Shown here piece after piece: positions 6,743 through 14,419 of a stretch of DNA of 32,144 bases. The DNA is from Comamonadaceae bacterium (GTDB lineage Bacteria; Pseudomonadota; Gammaproteobacteria; Burkholderiales; Burkholderiaceae_C). Position 1 is the stretch's first letter; the number at the start of each line of letters is the position of its first letter. The stretch spans positions 1-32,144 of the forward strand of contig CANFOS010000032.1 in NCBI GenBank assembly GCA_947448735.1. The letters run 5' to 3'. The notes below the pieces were generated by a model. That model saw only the letters and a list, made by a program, of their open reading frames with translations. It was not told the DNA's origin and made no database searches. A program made the translations under genes and the position numbers.

Positions 6743-7186
6743 TTAGACGTGAGGTTTTTCGTGCCCGGCAATCAGTTTGCCCAGCAGCGCTGACAACTGT
6801 TTGCGTTCGTCGGCATCAAGAGGGCCAACAATCCGTTGCTGGACTTTGGCGACGGCCCGTTTCATGCCCAATGCCACCTTCTGGCCTTCGGCTGTGATCC
6901 ACAGCCGCTTGCGCCTCTTATCGTCCGGGTCTGCCTGGCGCGTGACCCAGCCTTTGGCCTCAATGCGCCCGATGACTGAGCCAAAGGTGGCCGGGTCAAA
7001 CGCTACCCGGTTAGCCAAAGTGATCTGGTCTTCGCCCGGGTCATCCATCAGCGCGTTCAAAATCGCAAATTGAACGGGCGTGGCGTCAAATGCGCCGGTT
7101 TCTTCCATGAAGATGGCCACCGCCAGTTGCTGCGCCCGGCGTATGAGGTGTCCGGGTGCTTCGCTGAAATGAAAACTTTTCGCCAT
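6743..7186 (-). CDS. MarR-family transcriptional regulator
   Basis: 147 residues, typical MarR length. The winged helix-turn-helix is at about 50-105: VQFAILNALMDDPGEDQITLA, ATFGSVIGRIEAKGWVTR and the wing DPDDKRRKRLWITAEG. MarR proteins are usually dimeric repressors released by a phenolic or other small ligand. The gene diverges from the Bug receptor at 7329 and so probably controls the transport/catabolic genes to its right. An imperfect palindrome, TCAAA-N7-TTTGA (7293-7309), lies in the shared intergenic region. Its 3' end abuts the tRNA remnant. Confidence 0.9.
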   Translation of the reverse strand: MAKSFHFSEAPGHLIRRAQQLAVAIFMEETGAFDATPVQFAILNALMDDPGEDQITLANRVAFDPATFGSVIGRIEAKGWVTRQADPDDKRRKRLWITAEGQKVALGMKRAVAKVQQRIVGPLDADERKQLSALLGKLIAGHEKPHV

Positions 7187-7292
7187 GTCGGCAGTTTAAG
7201 GGCTTCAACACATCACCCCAAACAGCAAGCAGACTGTTACGAAAGCTTTTCGACTGCTGCCTTTGAATCCATCGCGCCGCGTTTAAAACTGT

Positions 7293-7309
7293 TCAAATCA
7301 TGGTTTTGA
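7293..7309. promoter_or_regulatory. Candidate MarR operator
   Basis: TCAAA-N7-TTTGA, a 17-bp inverted repeat about 20 bases before the ATG at 7329 and about 107 bases before the divergent marR start. Length and position fit a MarR operator. The arms are short, so chance occurrence is possible. Confidence 0.35.
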
Positions 7310-7328
7310 TTTTTGATAAGGCCTTGCC

Positions 7329-8351
7329 ATGAATCACAATTTCAGACCAGCCTGCCTGCCGCGCAGACATCATGTGAGCGCGCTGTTTTTAATCGTCGCT
7401 GGTGCCTTTGCCATGAGTGCCGCCGCCCAGAAGCAGCCAAAAAAGACAGAGCCGATGGCGGCCTGGCCCACCAAGCCTGTGCGGATTCTGGTCGGCTTTC
7501 CTGGCGGCTCAACACCTGACATGGCAGCGCGCACATTGGCAGAGCCTTTGTCAAAAGTGCTGGGGCAGCCGGTCATCATCGAAAACAAGCCAGGCGCATC
7601 AGGCAACATCGCTGCTGACCAAGTGGCAAAAGCGACGGACGACCACACGCTGGGCGTTGTCATCAATGGCAACCTGACTTCTGCACGGCTGTTGAACCCC
7701 AAACTGGCGTACGACCCTGCGAAAGACTTCACCGCTCTTTCCCTGCTGACCACAGCCCCGCTGGTGCTGGTGGCCCCCACCAACCTGCCGTCGGGCAGTG
7801 CATTTTTTGACGCGGCCCGCACTGGGGGTGACAAATGGAACTACGGCTCGGTGGGCAATGGCTCGGTGGGCCACTTGGGCATGGAGCTTCTCAAGTCCAG
7901 AGCAGGTAACCTGCAAGCGGTTCATATTCCCTACCAGGGCAATCCGCAAGTGGTCACCGCCCTGCTGGGCGGCCAGATTCAGATGGCCCTGGTACCGCCG
8001 GGCATTGCACTGCCGCAAATCCGCGCCGGCAAGCTCAAGGCCATCGGCCTGACCAGTGGCCGAAGCCCTCTGGCCAGTGAGATCGCACCGCTGGCCGACG
8101 CAGGCGTGCGCGACTTCAACCTGGAAGTCTGGACGGCACTGGTCGGCCCGGCCAATCTGTCAACAGCGGCGCAAGCCAGGCTCAATGCAGAGGTGTCCAA
8201 CATCATTCGCGATGCCGATACCCGTCAAAAACTGTTCAACCAGGGATGGCAGGCCGTGGGTACAGCGCCAGAAGGTTTGAGCAGCCGCATCAAGAGCGAA
8301 ACCGCCATCATGGGTGGAATCATCACGACGCGAAACATCAAAGCAGAATAG
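7329..8351 (+). CDS. Bug-type periplasmic receptor of tripartite tricarboxylate transporters
   Basis: 340 residues. The signal peptide (residues 1 to about 34, ending AMSAAAQ) directs it to the periplasm. The mature part follows the TctC/Bug fold: WPTKPVRILVGFPGGSTPDMAARTLAEPL, the ENKPGASGNIAADQVAKA motif, SVGNGSVGHLGMELLK, HIPYQGNPQVVTALLGGQIQMAL and LKAIGLTSGRS. Bug proteins bind carboxylated or aromatic acids by the GGFxD-type loop. No TctA/TctB membrane genes lie nearby, so this is an orphan receptor, which is common in Burkholderiales. It is followed at 13 bases by the FAD oxidoreductase gene. The neighbours suggest a carboxylate linked to the pathway encoded here. Confidence 0.9.
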   Translation: MNHNFRPACLPRRHHVSALFLIVAGAFAMSAAAQKQPKKTEPMAAWPTKPVRILVGFPGGSTPDMAARTLAEPLSKVLGQPVIIENKPGASGNIAADQVAKATDDHTLGVVINGNLTSARLLNPKLAYDPAKDFTALSLLTTAPLVLVAPTNLPSGSAFFDAARTGGDKWNYGSVGNGSVGHLGMELLKSRAGNLQAVHIPYQGNPQVVTALLGGQIQMALVPPGIALPQIRAGKLKAIGLTSGRSPLASEIAPLADAGVRDFNLEVWTALVGPANLSTAAQARLNAEVSNIIRDADTRQKLFNQGWQAVGTAPEGLSSRIKSETAIMGGIITTRNIKAE

Positions 8352-8364
8352 GTCTTTCGTCCCG

Positions 8365-9738
8365 ATGTCATCGATTTTCGAGCCAGCGCGACAGCTTCCC
8401 ATTTATGGCGAGTTCGATGTCGTGGTCGTGGGCGGCGGACCGGCCGGTCTTGCGGCCAGCGTCAGCGCTGCCCGGCACGGCGCGCGGGTGTTGCTGGTAG
8501 AGCGTTATGGCTTTCTGGGCGGCATGGGCACAGCGGGCGGGGTGACCAACTTTGCAGGTTTGTATGGCCGAAAAAACGGCCAGATGCGGCAGGTCGTGCA
8601 CGGCGTGGTCGACGATCTGCTGGCACGCATGACAGCTCTGGGCGGCGTCAACGCACCGCAAGACGGCATGCAAGGCCGCATTCGGGTTCAGTCCTACGAC
8701 GTGTCCAGTTTGAAATGTGCTGCAGACCAGCTGCTGCTGGCCAGTGGCGTGCAAATTCTGTTTCATGCCTGGGCCGCGTCAGTGATCATGCAAGGCAGCC
8801 GCATTCAAGCGCTGGTGGTGGAAACCAAATCTGGCCGCATGGCCATTCGGGGCGCGCGGTTCATCGACTGTTCAGGAGACGCGGACATCGCTCACTTTGC
8901 GGGCGCGCCTTACGAGCTTGGCGACGGCTTGGGCAGCGGCCTGTACCCGACCACCATGTTTCGTGTCGGGCATGTGGATGCGGCTTTGGCACTGCCAGCC
9001 GTCGGCGAGTTCACTGCCATCAACAGCTGGATGGCGAAAGCCCAGGCGGACAAGCCTGGGCGCTACCGATTTGCGCGTGAAGGAGCGATCCTCAGGCCAC
9101 AAAAAAATCCAAGCGAATGGCGTGCAAATGTCACGCAGATTGCCAACGCCGCAGGTCAGGCCATGGATGCCACAGATGCCCGACAACTCAGCGATGGCGA
9201 GCTGGTCGGCCGCCAGCAAATCGCCAGCTACTTTGCGTTTTTGCGTGACGAAGTGCCCGGCTTTGCCAATGCCAGCATTGTCGATATTGCGGCTCAAATT
9301 GGCGTGCGTGAAACCAGGCGCATACAAGGGCAGTATGTGCTGACGGGCGAAGATATTTTGAACGCCAGCCGCTTTGACGATGCGATTGGCATCAACGCCT
9401 GGCCGATGGAGTTGCATGCTGAAGGCCGCATTGAATGGCGCTTTCCGCACAACGGGGCCAATGAGAACAGCAAGGGCCGGGTGTACAACGACCTGCCGTG
9501 GCGCATGCTGGTGCCGCGCGGCGTCGACAACCTGCTGGTGGCCGGGCGATGCGCCTCCATGACCCATGAGGGGCAGTCGGCGGCAAGGGTCAGCGGCGCC
9601 TGTTTTGTGATGGGCCAGGCGGCAGGAACAGCAGCCGCGACTTTGTCAGCCGCGCAAAGCACGGCCGATGTTGATGTCAGCGCCTTGCAAAAGCTTCTGG
9701 TGCGAGACGGGGTTTATCTGGACAGTGATGATGCATGA
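8365..9738 (+). CDS. FAD-dependent oxidoreductase (FAD_oxidored family)
   Basis: 457 residues from ATG 8365; the frame is open further upstream but overlaps the previous gene. The FAD-binding Rossmann motif FDVVVVGGGPAGLAAS is at Gly23-Gly28, followed by RVLLVERYGFLGGMGTAGGV. The second FAD contact is IDCSGDADIAHFAG, and the C-terminal FAD motif is PRGVDNLLVAGRCASMTHEG...ARVSGACFVMGQAAGTAA. This pattern is the PF12831 family, related to CoB-CoM reductase subunit A-like and fumarate-reductase flavoproteins. The protein is cytosolic by prediction. Its substrate is unknown; the position between a Bug receptor and an FAH-family hydrolase suggests oxidation of an imported organic acid. Confidence 0.85.
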   Translation: MSSIFEPARQLPIYGEFDVVVVGGGPAGLAASVSAARHGARVLLVERYGFLGGMGTAGGVTNFAGLYGRKNGQMRQVVHGVVDDLLARMTALGGVNAPQDGMQGRIRVQSYDVSSLKCAADQLLLASGVQILFHAWAASVIMQGSRIQALVVETKSGRMAIRGARFIDCSGDADIAHFAGAPYELGDGLGSGLYPTTMFRVGHVDAALALPAVGEFTAINSWMAKAQADKPGRYRFAREGAILRPQKNPSEWRANVTQIANAAGQAMDATDARQLSDGELVGRQQIASYFAFLRDEVPGFANASIVDIAAQIGVRETRRIQGQYVLTGEDILNASRFDDAIGINAWPMELHAEGRIEWRFPHNGANENSKGRVYNDLPWRMLVPRGVDNLLVAGRCASMTHEGQSAARVSGACFVMGQAAGTAAATLSAAQSTADVDVSALQKLLVRDGVYLDSDDA

Positions 9739-9997
9739 CGCAGCACAATAGCCCCGCACCATCGGCTCTCTTGGGTATGGCGCAATGAGGCTGTGCTCAA
9801 AGTAGCGGAGCATGATCGCCAGATCAGCACGGCGCGTGACAGTAAACCTTGCGTGTTTGAGCTGGGTCTGCGTGACAATTTTGGATTTCCTTCGTGGCAC
9901 ACTATGCGCTCGCATTCCCATCCATGGGGTGTGCTGCTGAGTTTTTAGACCGCCCGGTGCACCAGGCACTGCGCATAAATAGAAAAGAGAGCTTGTG
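9739..9997. other. Intergenic stretch without recognised gene
   Basis: 259 bases between the FAD oxidoreductase and the FAH-family gene. Open frames exist on the minus strand but overlap the neighbouring gene and match nothing I recognise. There is no terminator, and an AAGAGAG ribosome binding site appears at 9984-9990 for the next gene. The length suggests loss of a former operon gene, but nothing in the sequence proves it. Confidence 0.4.
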
Positions 9998-10705
9998 ATG
10001 ACAAATCCGTCAACTTATGTTTTTACCCCGCCGCCCGTGGTTTCAGTACCTGTTGTTGGGAGCAGTGCCCGTTATGCCGTGCACCGCGTTTACTGCGTGG
10101 GACGCAATTACGAAGAGCACGCCAAGGAAATGGGGTTTACCGGCCGTGAGCCACCGTTTTTCTTTTTGAAACCAGCAGACGCTGTTGTGGTGGTTGATGC
10201 TGGCACGACGGGAACGATTCCCTACCCAAGTCTGACCAAGAATTTTCACCATGAAATTGAACTGGTGGTGGCCATTGGTACCGGCGGCAAGAACATTTTG
10301 GCCGCCGATGCCCACAAACACATTTATGGTTATGCCGTGGGCCTGGACATGACGCGCCGCGACCTGCAAGGCGAGATGAAAAAGGCGGGCCGCCCCTGGT
10401 GTATCGGCAAGGCAGTGGATCATTCTGCGCCCATCGGCCCCATCACACCTGTGGCTCAGGCCGGTGATGTGAACAACGCCGAGCTTTATGTGCAGGTCGG
10501 CGGCGTTGACCGTCAGCGCAGCAATGTGTCCAAACTGATCTGGAATGTGGCCGAAACCATTGAGCATTTGTCAACTGCATGGGAGCTGATGCCCGGCGAT
10601 TTGATTTACACCGGAACGCCCGAGGGCGTGGCGGCGGTGGTCAAGGGCGACACCATGGTGGGCGGTGTGGCGGGCCTGGGCGAGCTGCACGTCAAAGTCG
10701 TCTGA
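9998..10705 (+). CDS. Fumarylacetoacetate hydrolase family protein, fumarylpyruvate hydrolase-like
   Basis: 235 residues from ATG 9998 (a GTG lies 3 bases earlier). The FAH fold signatures are VHRVYCVGRNYEEHAKEMG, PFFFLKPADAVV, the metal ligands Glu86 and Glu88 in HHEIELVVAIG, and Asp117 in GYAVGLDMTRRDLQ. The end contains PGDLIYTGTPEGVAAVVKGD. The start and the insert GREPPFFFLKP resemble NagK-type fumarylpyruvate hydrolases of the gentisate pathway, which split fumarylpyruvate into fumarate and pyruvate. Neither gentisate dioxygenase nor maleylpyruvate isomerase is in this window, so the exact substrate is uncertain; other acylpyruvases are possible. Confidence 0.85.
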   Translation: MTNPSTYVFTPPPVVSVPVVGSSARYAVHRVYCVGRNYEEHAKEMGFTGREPPFFFLKPADAVVVVDAGTTGTIPYPSLTKNFHHEIELVVAIGTGGKNILAADAHKHIYGYAVGLDMTRRDLQGEMKKAGRPWCIGKAVDHSAPIGPITPVAQAGDVNNAELYVQVGGVDRQRSNVSKLIWNVAETIEHLSTAWELMPGDLIYTGTPEGVAAVVKGDTMVGGVAGLGELHVKVV

Positions 10706-10747
10706 GTTGCCTGAGTTCAGTGGCGTGATCATCAAGCAGTACGCCGC

Positions 10748-11306
10748 ATGAAAGTGCTGTCGACGCTGGCAAAACTGAGCGCCATCATGCTCGCGCTCAT
10801 GCGGTACGCGTGCAGATTGCCGTTATTTTTATCATCGTGTTTGGTGGTAGTTACGGCGGCTTTTTTACCCCGACGGAAGGCGCAGCGGTGGGTGCATTTG
10901 CGACTTTTATAGCCGCGCTGGCCAAGCGTGAAATGACCTGGGACAAGTTCAAGAACTGCTTTTACGCCACCGCCGAAAGCTCGGCCATGATCTTTTTGAT
11001 CTTTCTCGGCGCTGATTTGATGAACGCATCGCTGGCGCTGACGCAAGTGCCATCTCAGCTGGCACAAGTGGTGGGCTCATGGGGCCTGTCGCCTGTGATG
11101 GTGGTGGCAGCCATCATGCTGTTTTATGTGGTGCTGGGTGCGGTGATGGACGGTCAATGGCATGACCCAAGGGCAAGCCAGGTGCTGTACCGATTGCCGA
11201 AAGTTACAAGGGTGTGATGCCGTTTTTGATTTCTGACACGATTCGCACGATCATTCTGCTGCTGTTCCCCGATATTTCACTTTGGCTGGTTAAATACATC
11301 ACCTGA
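10748..11306 (+). pseudogene. TRAP transporter permease remnants (dctM, possibly preceded by dctQ start)
   Basis: From about 10797 the frame encodes the C-terminal third of a DctM large permease: IAVIFIIVFGGSYGGFFTPTEGAA, then KREMTWDKFKNCFYATAESSAM and IFLIFLGADLMNASLAL, up to AVMDG near 11157. The frame is then lost. A second frame from about 11191 gives the true DctM C-terminus (VPIAESYKGVMPFLISDTI ... LWLVKYIT, stop at 11304-11306). By comparison with intact DctM (about 430 residues), the first half and some 60 residues in the middle are deleted. A short frame from ATG 10748 (MKVLSTLAKLSAIM) could be the start of a DctQ small permease fused by the same deletion; this is weak. Not functional. 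Confidence 0.82.
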
Positions 11307-11346
11307 TTACATTACCTGATTCCACACTTCAAAAACGAGACGCACC

Positions 11347-12321
11347 ATGACTCCAAAACTGCCCTTCAAGCGCTCTTCCCTGGCCCTGCTTCTTGTTGCT
11401 GCGGCAACCTGGTCGCTCGCCCAAACCTACCCCAGCAAGCCGATCACGCTGGTGGTTCCCAACCCCCCTGGGGGTTTTGTGGACGCGTCGGCGCGCATCT
11501 TGTCTGACTCGCTGGCCAAAGTCACATCGCAGTCGGTCGTGGTTGACAACCGGGGCGGCGGCAGTGGCAATGTGGCATACCAGGCGGTGGCCCGGGCCAA
11601 CCCGGACGGCTACACCCTGCTCAACTCTTATTCGGCGTACCACGTTGGCAACCCCAACCTGACACCCAATCTGCCGTGGGCGCAAAAAGACTTTGTGCCG
11701 GTGGCTCTGATCACCATTGCCACCAATGTGATTGCCGTTCATCCTTCCATTCCGGCCAAAAACCTGGGCGAATTCATCAGTTATCTCAAAGCCAACCCAG
11801 GCAAGGTCAGCTACGCGTCGCAGGGCAACGGCTCGCTGTCGCACATTGGCACCGAGATGTTCAAGCTGCAAACCCAAACCAGCATGCTGCATATTCCTTA
11901 TCGCGGTTCAGGACCGGCCTTGCAGGATGTGTTGTCGGGCCAGGTACAGGTGTTCATCACCACCCCACCGTCTGTGATGGGTCAGGTTCAGGTCGGCAAG
12001 CTCAATGGCTTGGCCGTGGCAGGCAAAACGCGTCACCCGGGCCTGCCCAACGTGCCGACCACCGCTGAAGCGGGCCTCAAGGGTTTTGAGCTGGAGGCCT
12101 GGGTTGGCATTTTCGCGCCAGCCAACACACCACCCGATATCGTTGCCAAGCTGAGCGGGCAGATCAAGGCCGCACTGGAGTTGCCAGAAACAAAAACCCG
12201 AGCCGATGGTGCGGGTGTTGAACTGCGCTACCTGGCACCTGCGGCGCTGGAAGCCCTGGTGAAAAAAGACACTGAGTTCTGGGCCAAGACCATCAAGTCA
12301 GCCGGTATCAAGCCTGAATAA
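11347..12321 (+). CDS. Bug-type periplasmic receptor of tripartite tricarboxylate transporters
   Basis: 324 residues. The signal peptide (1 to about 25, ending SLAQ) is followed by TYPSKPITLVVPNPPGGFVDASARIL, the VVVDNRGGGSGNVAYQAVARANPDGYTLL motif and VSYASQGNGSLSHIGTEMFK. Then come LHIPYRGSGPALQDVLSGQVQVFITTPP and LPNVPTTAEAGLKGFELEAW. It is a complete TctC/Bug family member with the ligand loop GGFVD. It is clearly divergent from the Bug protein at 7329, so the two likely bind different ligands. No TctA/TctB genes are present. It sits between two TRAP remnants and may share the FAH-linked pathway. Confidence 0.92.
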   Translation: MTPKLPFKRSSLALLLVAAATWSLAQTYPSKPITLVVPNPPGGFVDASARILSDSLAKVTSQSVVVDNRGGGSGNVAYQAVARANPDGYTLLNSYSAYHVGNPNLTPNLPWAQKDFVPVALITIATNVIAVHPSIPAKNLGEFISYLKANPGKVSYASQGNGSLSHIGTEMFKLQTQTSMLHIPYRGSGPALQDVLSGQVQVFITTPPSVMGQVQVGKLNGLAVAGKTRHPGLPNVPTTAEAGLKGFELEAWVGIFAPANTPPDIVAKLSGQIKAALELPETKTRADGAGVELRYLAPAALEALVKKDTEFWAKTIKSAGIKPE

Positions 12322-12336
12322 ATTGTTGGATCACAT

Positions 12337-12905
12337 ATGATCGCCAGACGCAGCCTTCTCAAAACCAGCGCCGCCGCACTCTTGGGTGCGCTCGCAGTTT
12401 CGGGCTTGGTGCAGCAAGCTGTCATATTGAAGTTTCACACCTTCATGTCGCCCCAGTCCAATGTATGGCTGTCCATGCACAAGCCGTGGATGGACAAGGT
12501 CGAAAAAGAATCGGGTGGTCGCATCAAGTTTGAAGGCTCGCCCGCCATGCAGCTGGGCGGCACGCCCGTGCAGTTGTATGACCAGGCCAAAGACGGTGTG
12601 GTGGATGTGGTGTGGACGCTGCCCGGCAACACAGCAGGACGCTTTCCGCGCGTCGAAGTGTTTGAGCTGCCGTTCATGATGAACCATGCCGAGGCCACGT
12701 CAAACGCCTTTTGGGAATATGTTCAGGCCGTGGCAACAACGTCTACACCGCGAGCGTGGCACAAGCACAAGACTTCCGCCGCAAAGCCCGCACCGTAGAA
12801 GTCGAGTGGGTTGAAGACATGAACAAGAAGGGTTTTGACGGCAAGAAACTGCTTGACACGGCCAGAGCCCTGATTGAAAAGCACGGCAAGACCACCCAGG
12901 CCTGA
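12337..12905 (+). pseudogene. Internally deleted TRAP transporter receptor gene (dctP-like)
   Basis: The first frame (from ATG 12337) has a Tat/Sec-like signal with an RRSLLKTSAAALLGALAVSG segment. The DctP N-terminal lobe follows: LKFHTFMSPQSNVWLSMHKPWMDKVEKES, then LYDQAKDGVVDVVWTLPGNTAGRFPRVEVFELPFMM, and it stops matching near FWEYVQA (about 12725). Another frame then supplies the family's C-terminal helices: NNVYTASVAQAQDFRRKA, VEDMNKKGFDGKKLLDTARALIEKHGK, stop at 12903-12905. About half of the roughly 330-residue protein is missing and the join is out of frame. Together with the dctM remnant this shows a decayed TRAP operon. Confidence 0.85.
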
Positions 12906-13011
12906 GCACAGCCTGCTCAACAACTGTTTATTGCGCTGCAACCCTCAAAAACTGTCCAGAAGGCCGTGTTGGAGCTATCGTGAAGACTTCTGGACCAATC
13001 AATTCAAGGGC

Positions 13012-13042
13012 AAGCAGCTACTTATTTAATAGCTGCTTTTTT
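13012..13042 (+). repeat. Palindromic repeat copy 2, terminator-like
   Basis: Perfect 9-bp arms AAGCAGCTA (13012-13020) and TAGCTGCTT (13030-13038) with a 9-base AT-rich loop, followed by a T run. It is the palindromic half of the repeat family seen at 2821, 26455 and 27905. By structure it could act as a rho-independent terminator, although it lies only about 17 bases before the NUDIX start. Confidence 0.6.
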
Positions 13043-13058
13043 ACGTGATAATTTCTCA

Positions 13059-13613
13059 ATGCAGCGCTCACCCATCAAACACTGCCGCGAATGCGGTGCA
13101 TCCGTTGTCTACCGCCTGCCAGATGACGGCGACACCAAGCTGCGCGCTGTTTGCACGGCCTGCAACACCGTTCATTACGAAAACCCGCTGAATGTGGTGG
13201 GCACCGTCCCCACCTGGGGCGATGACGGTGGCCAGGTGCTGCTGTGCAAACGAAATATCGAGCCACGCAAAGGCAAATGGACATTGCCAGCAGGTTTTAT
13301 GGAACTGGGTGAAACCGCCAAAGAAGGTGCTGCGCGCGAAACGGTTGAAGAAGCCGGCGCTGAGTTTGAGATGCAAGACTTGTTCGCCCTGATGAATGTA
13401 GCCAGGGTCGGACAGGTGCACCTGTTTTACAGGGCCAAACTGCTCAGCCCCCATTTCAACCCGGGCTTTGAGACCATGGAAGCCAGGCTTTTCACAGAGG
13501 CAGACATTCCCTGGGAAGAGATCGCGTTCAAGACCGTCCGCGAAACCCTTCTGCATTATTTTGCAGACCGCCGCTCAGGAGCCTATGGTTTTCACATGCT
13601 GGATATTGAATAG
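13059..13613 (+). CDS. NUDIX hydrolase with N-terminal zinc ribbon
   Basis: 184 residues. Two CxxC pairs (Cys9/Cys12 and Cys32/Cys35) make a zinc ribbon, and the Nudix box is canonical: Gly79-x5-Glu85-x7-Arg93-Glu94-x2-Glu97-Glu98-x-Gly100 (GFMELGETAKEGAARETVEEAGA). The layout resembles the NudC-like and related ADP-ribose or NADH pyrophosphatase-type proteins that carry a zinc ribbon, but the protein is shorter than NudC. It hydrolyses a nucleoside diphosphate linked to another moiety, using Mg2+; the substrate is not readable from sequence. It is monocistronic, followed by a strong terminator 20 bases downstream. Confidence 0.93.
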   Translation: MQRSPIKHCRECGASVVYRLPDDGDTKLRAVCTACNTVHYENPLNVVGTVPTWGDDGGQVLLCKRNIEPRKGKWTLPAGFMELGETAKEGAARETVEEAGAEFEMQDLFALMNVARVGQVHLFYRAKLLSPHFNPGFETMEARLFTEADIPWEEIAFKTVRETLLHYFADRRSGAYGFHMLDIE

Positions 13614-13632
13614 ATCAGCAAACCAAGCAACG

Positions 13633-13663
13633 AAAAGGCCTGACAGCAATGTCAGGCCTTTTT
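13633..13663. terminator. Rho-independent terminator after NUDIX gene
   Basis: AAAGGCCTGACA and TGTCAGGCCTTT pair perfectly around a 4-base loop, followed by TTTTT. The A run on the other side makes it potentially bidirectional. Confidence 0.92.
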
Positions 13664-13752
13664 CATTCATGGGTCTGTCAGCTGTTTAAGGCGAACCCCT
13701 ATCAGCTGGGACATCAGCTGATGCAAAAGTATAAAGATGCATACCCTATAAT

Positions 13753-13781
13753 TTGACAATCTCAAATTTGACAACTATCAT
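13753..13781 (+). promoter_or_regulatory. Sigma-70 promoter of the four-gene exported-protein operon
   Basis: TTGACA at 13753-13758, a 17-bp spacer, and TATCAT at 13776-13781: a perfect -35 and a 5/6 -10 at ideal spacing. Transcription would start near 13788. A second TTGACA (13768) and a TATAAT (13747-13752) overlap it, in an AT-rich stretch that contrasts with the GC-rich surroundings. Confidence 0.75.
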
Positions 13782-13830
13782 AACTTTGATAATTTCGACG
13801 TCAAAAATGCCCCATAAAACTGATACATCG

Positions 13831-14409
13831 ATGACAACCTCACGCTTCACAAGCAAGTTGGTCAAGCTGACCTTCTTGGCTTGCCTGGGCCTGAATCTGT
13901 CGGGCTGTGACCAATGGCGCGGACGCTTGGCCGATTTGATTTCGCCGAAAACATCTCCCACACCCGCAACAGCCCAAACGCCACAAACGCCACAAACACC
14001 CCAAGAAGCCCTGAAGTCCATTGAGACGATGGTGGCGGCAGGACAATTGAAAGAAGCATTGGCCAAAGCCGAAGCCTTCATCGACAAGCCAGGCGACTTG
14101 CGGCCTCAATTTGAATTGGCAGCGGCCCGCGTGTCTGCTCTGCAGGGCCAAGTCGATCAGGCTTTGCGCCACCTCAGCCGCGCCTTGGCGGACCTGGACA
14201 TCCCCACTGACAAATTGATGGCCGATGAGGCCTTCGAAACCTTGCGCACCAACGTACGCTTCTTGCAAATCATCACCGGCGGCGCTCGCGCGCAACCCTC
14301 TTTGTCCGCTGGCACCGAGGTCAAGGCCAGCGAGAACACCCAAATCAAGATCACCAACCAAGGCACTGAAGTGCGGGCTGGGGATGTTGTGATCAAACTT
14401 CCTAACTGA
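13831..14409 (+). CDS. Putative lipoprotein with TPR-like helical region
   Basis: 192 residues from ATG 13831; ATG 13807 would add 8 residues, and the open frame reaching back to 13753 lies inside the promoter. The N-terminus SKLVKLTFLACLGLNLSGC is a lipoprotein signal with lipobox LSGC; the following DQ suggests outer-membrane targeting rather than Asp+2 retention being certain. A Thr/Pro linker (about PTPATAQTPQTPQTPQ) precedes a helical segment (GQLKEALAKAEAFI, FELAAARVSALQGQVDQALRHLSRALADL) that looks like one to two TPR units. The C-terminus is short and beta-like (TEVKASENTQIKITNQGTEVRAGDVVIKL). First gene of the operon; the next starts 10 bases on. Family not recognised. Confidence 0.75.
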   Translation: MTTSRFTSKLVKLTFLACLGLNLSGCDQWRGRLADLISPKTSPTPATAQTPQTPQTPQEALKSIETMVAAGQLKEALAKAEAFIDKPGDLRPQFELAAARVSALQGQVDQALRHLSRALADLDIPTDKLMADEAFETLRTNVRFLQIITGGARAQPSLSAGTEVKASENTQIKITNQGTEVRAGDVVIKLPN

Positions 14410-14419
14410 TTGGATTCCC

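Noticed and set aside
12931..13000. TCCAGAAG...CTTCTGGA inverted repeat after the dctP remnant
   Set aside because: The 8-bp arms are separated by more than 20 bases with no T run; likely chance or remnant sequence.
13753..13830. Start of the operon lipoprotein at 13753 or 13807
   Set aside because: 13753 lies in the -35 hexamer and cannot be translated from the predicted promoter. 13807 is possible, but the lipoprotein signal is complete from 13831.
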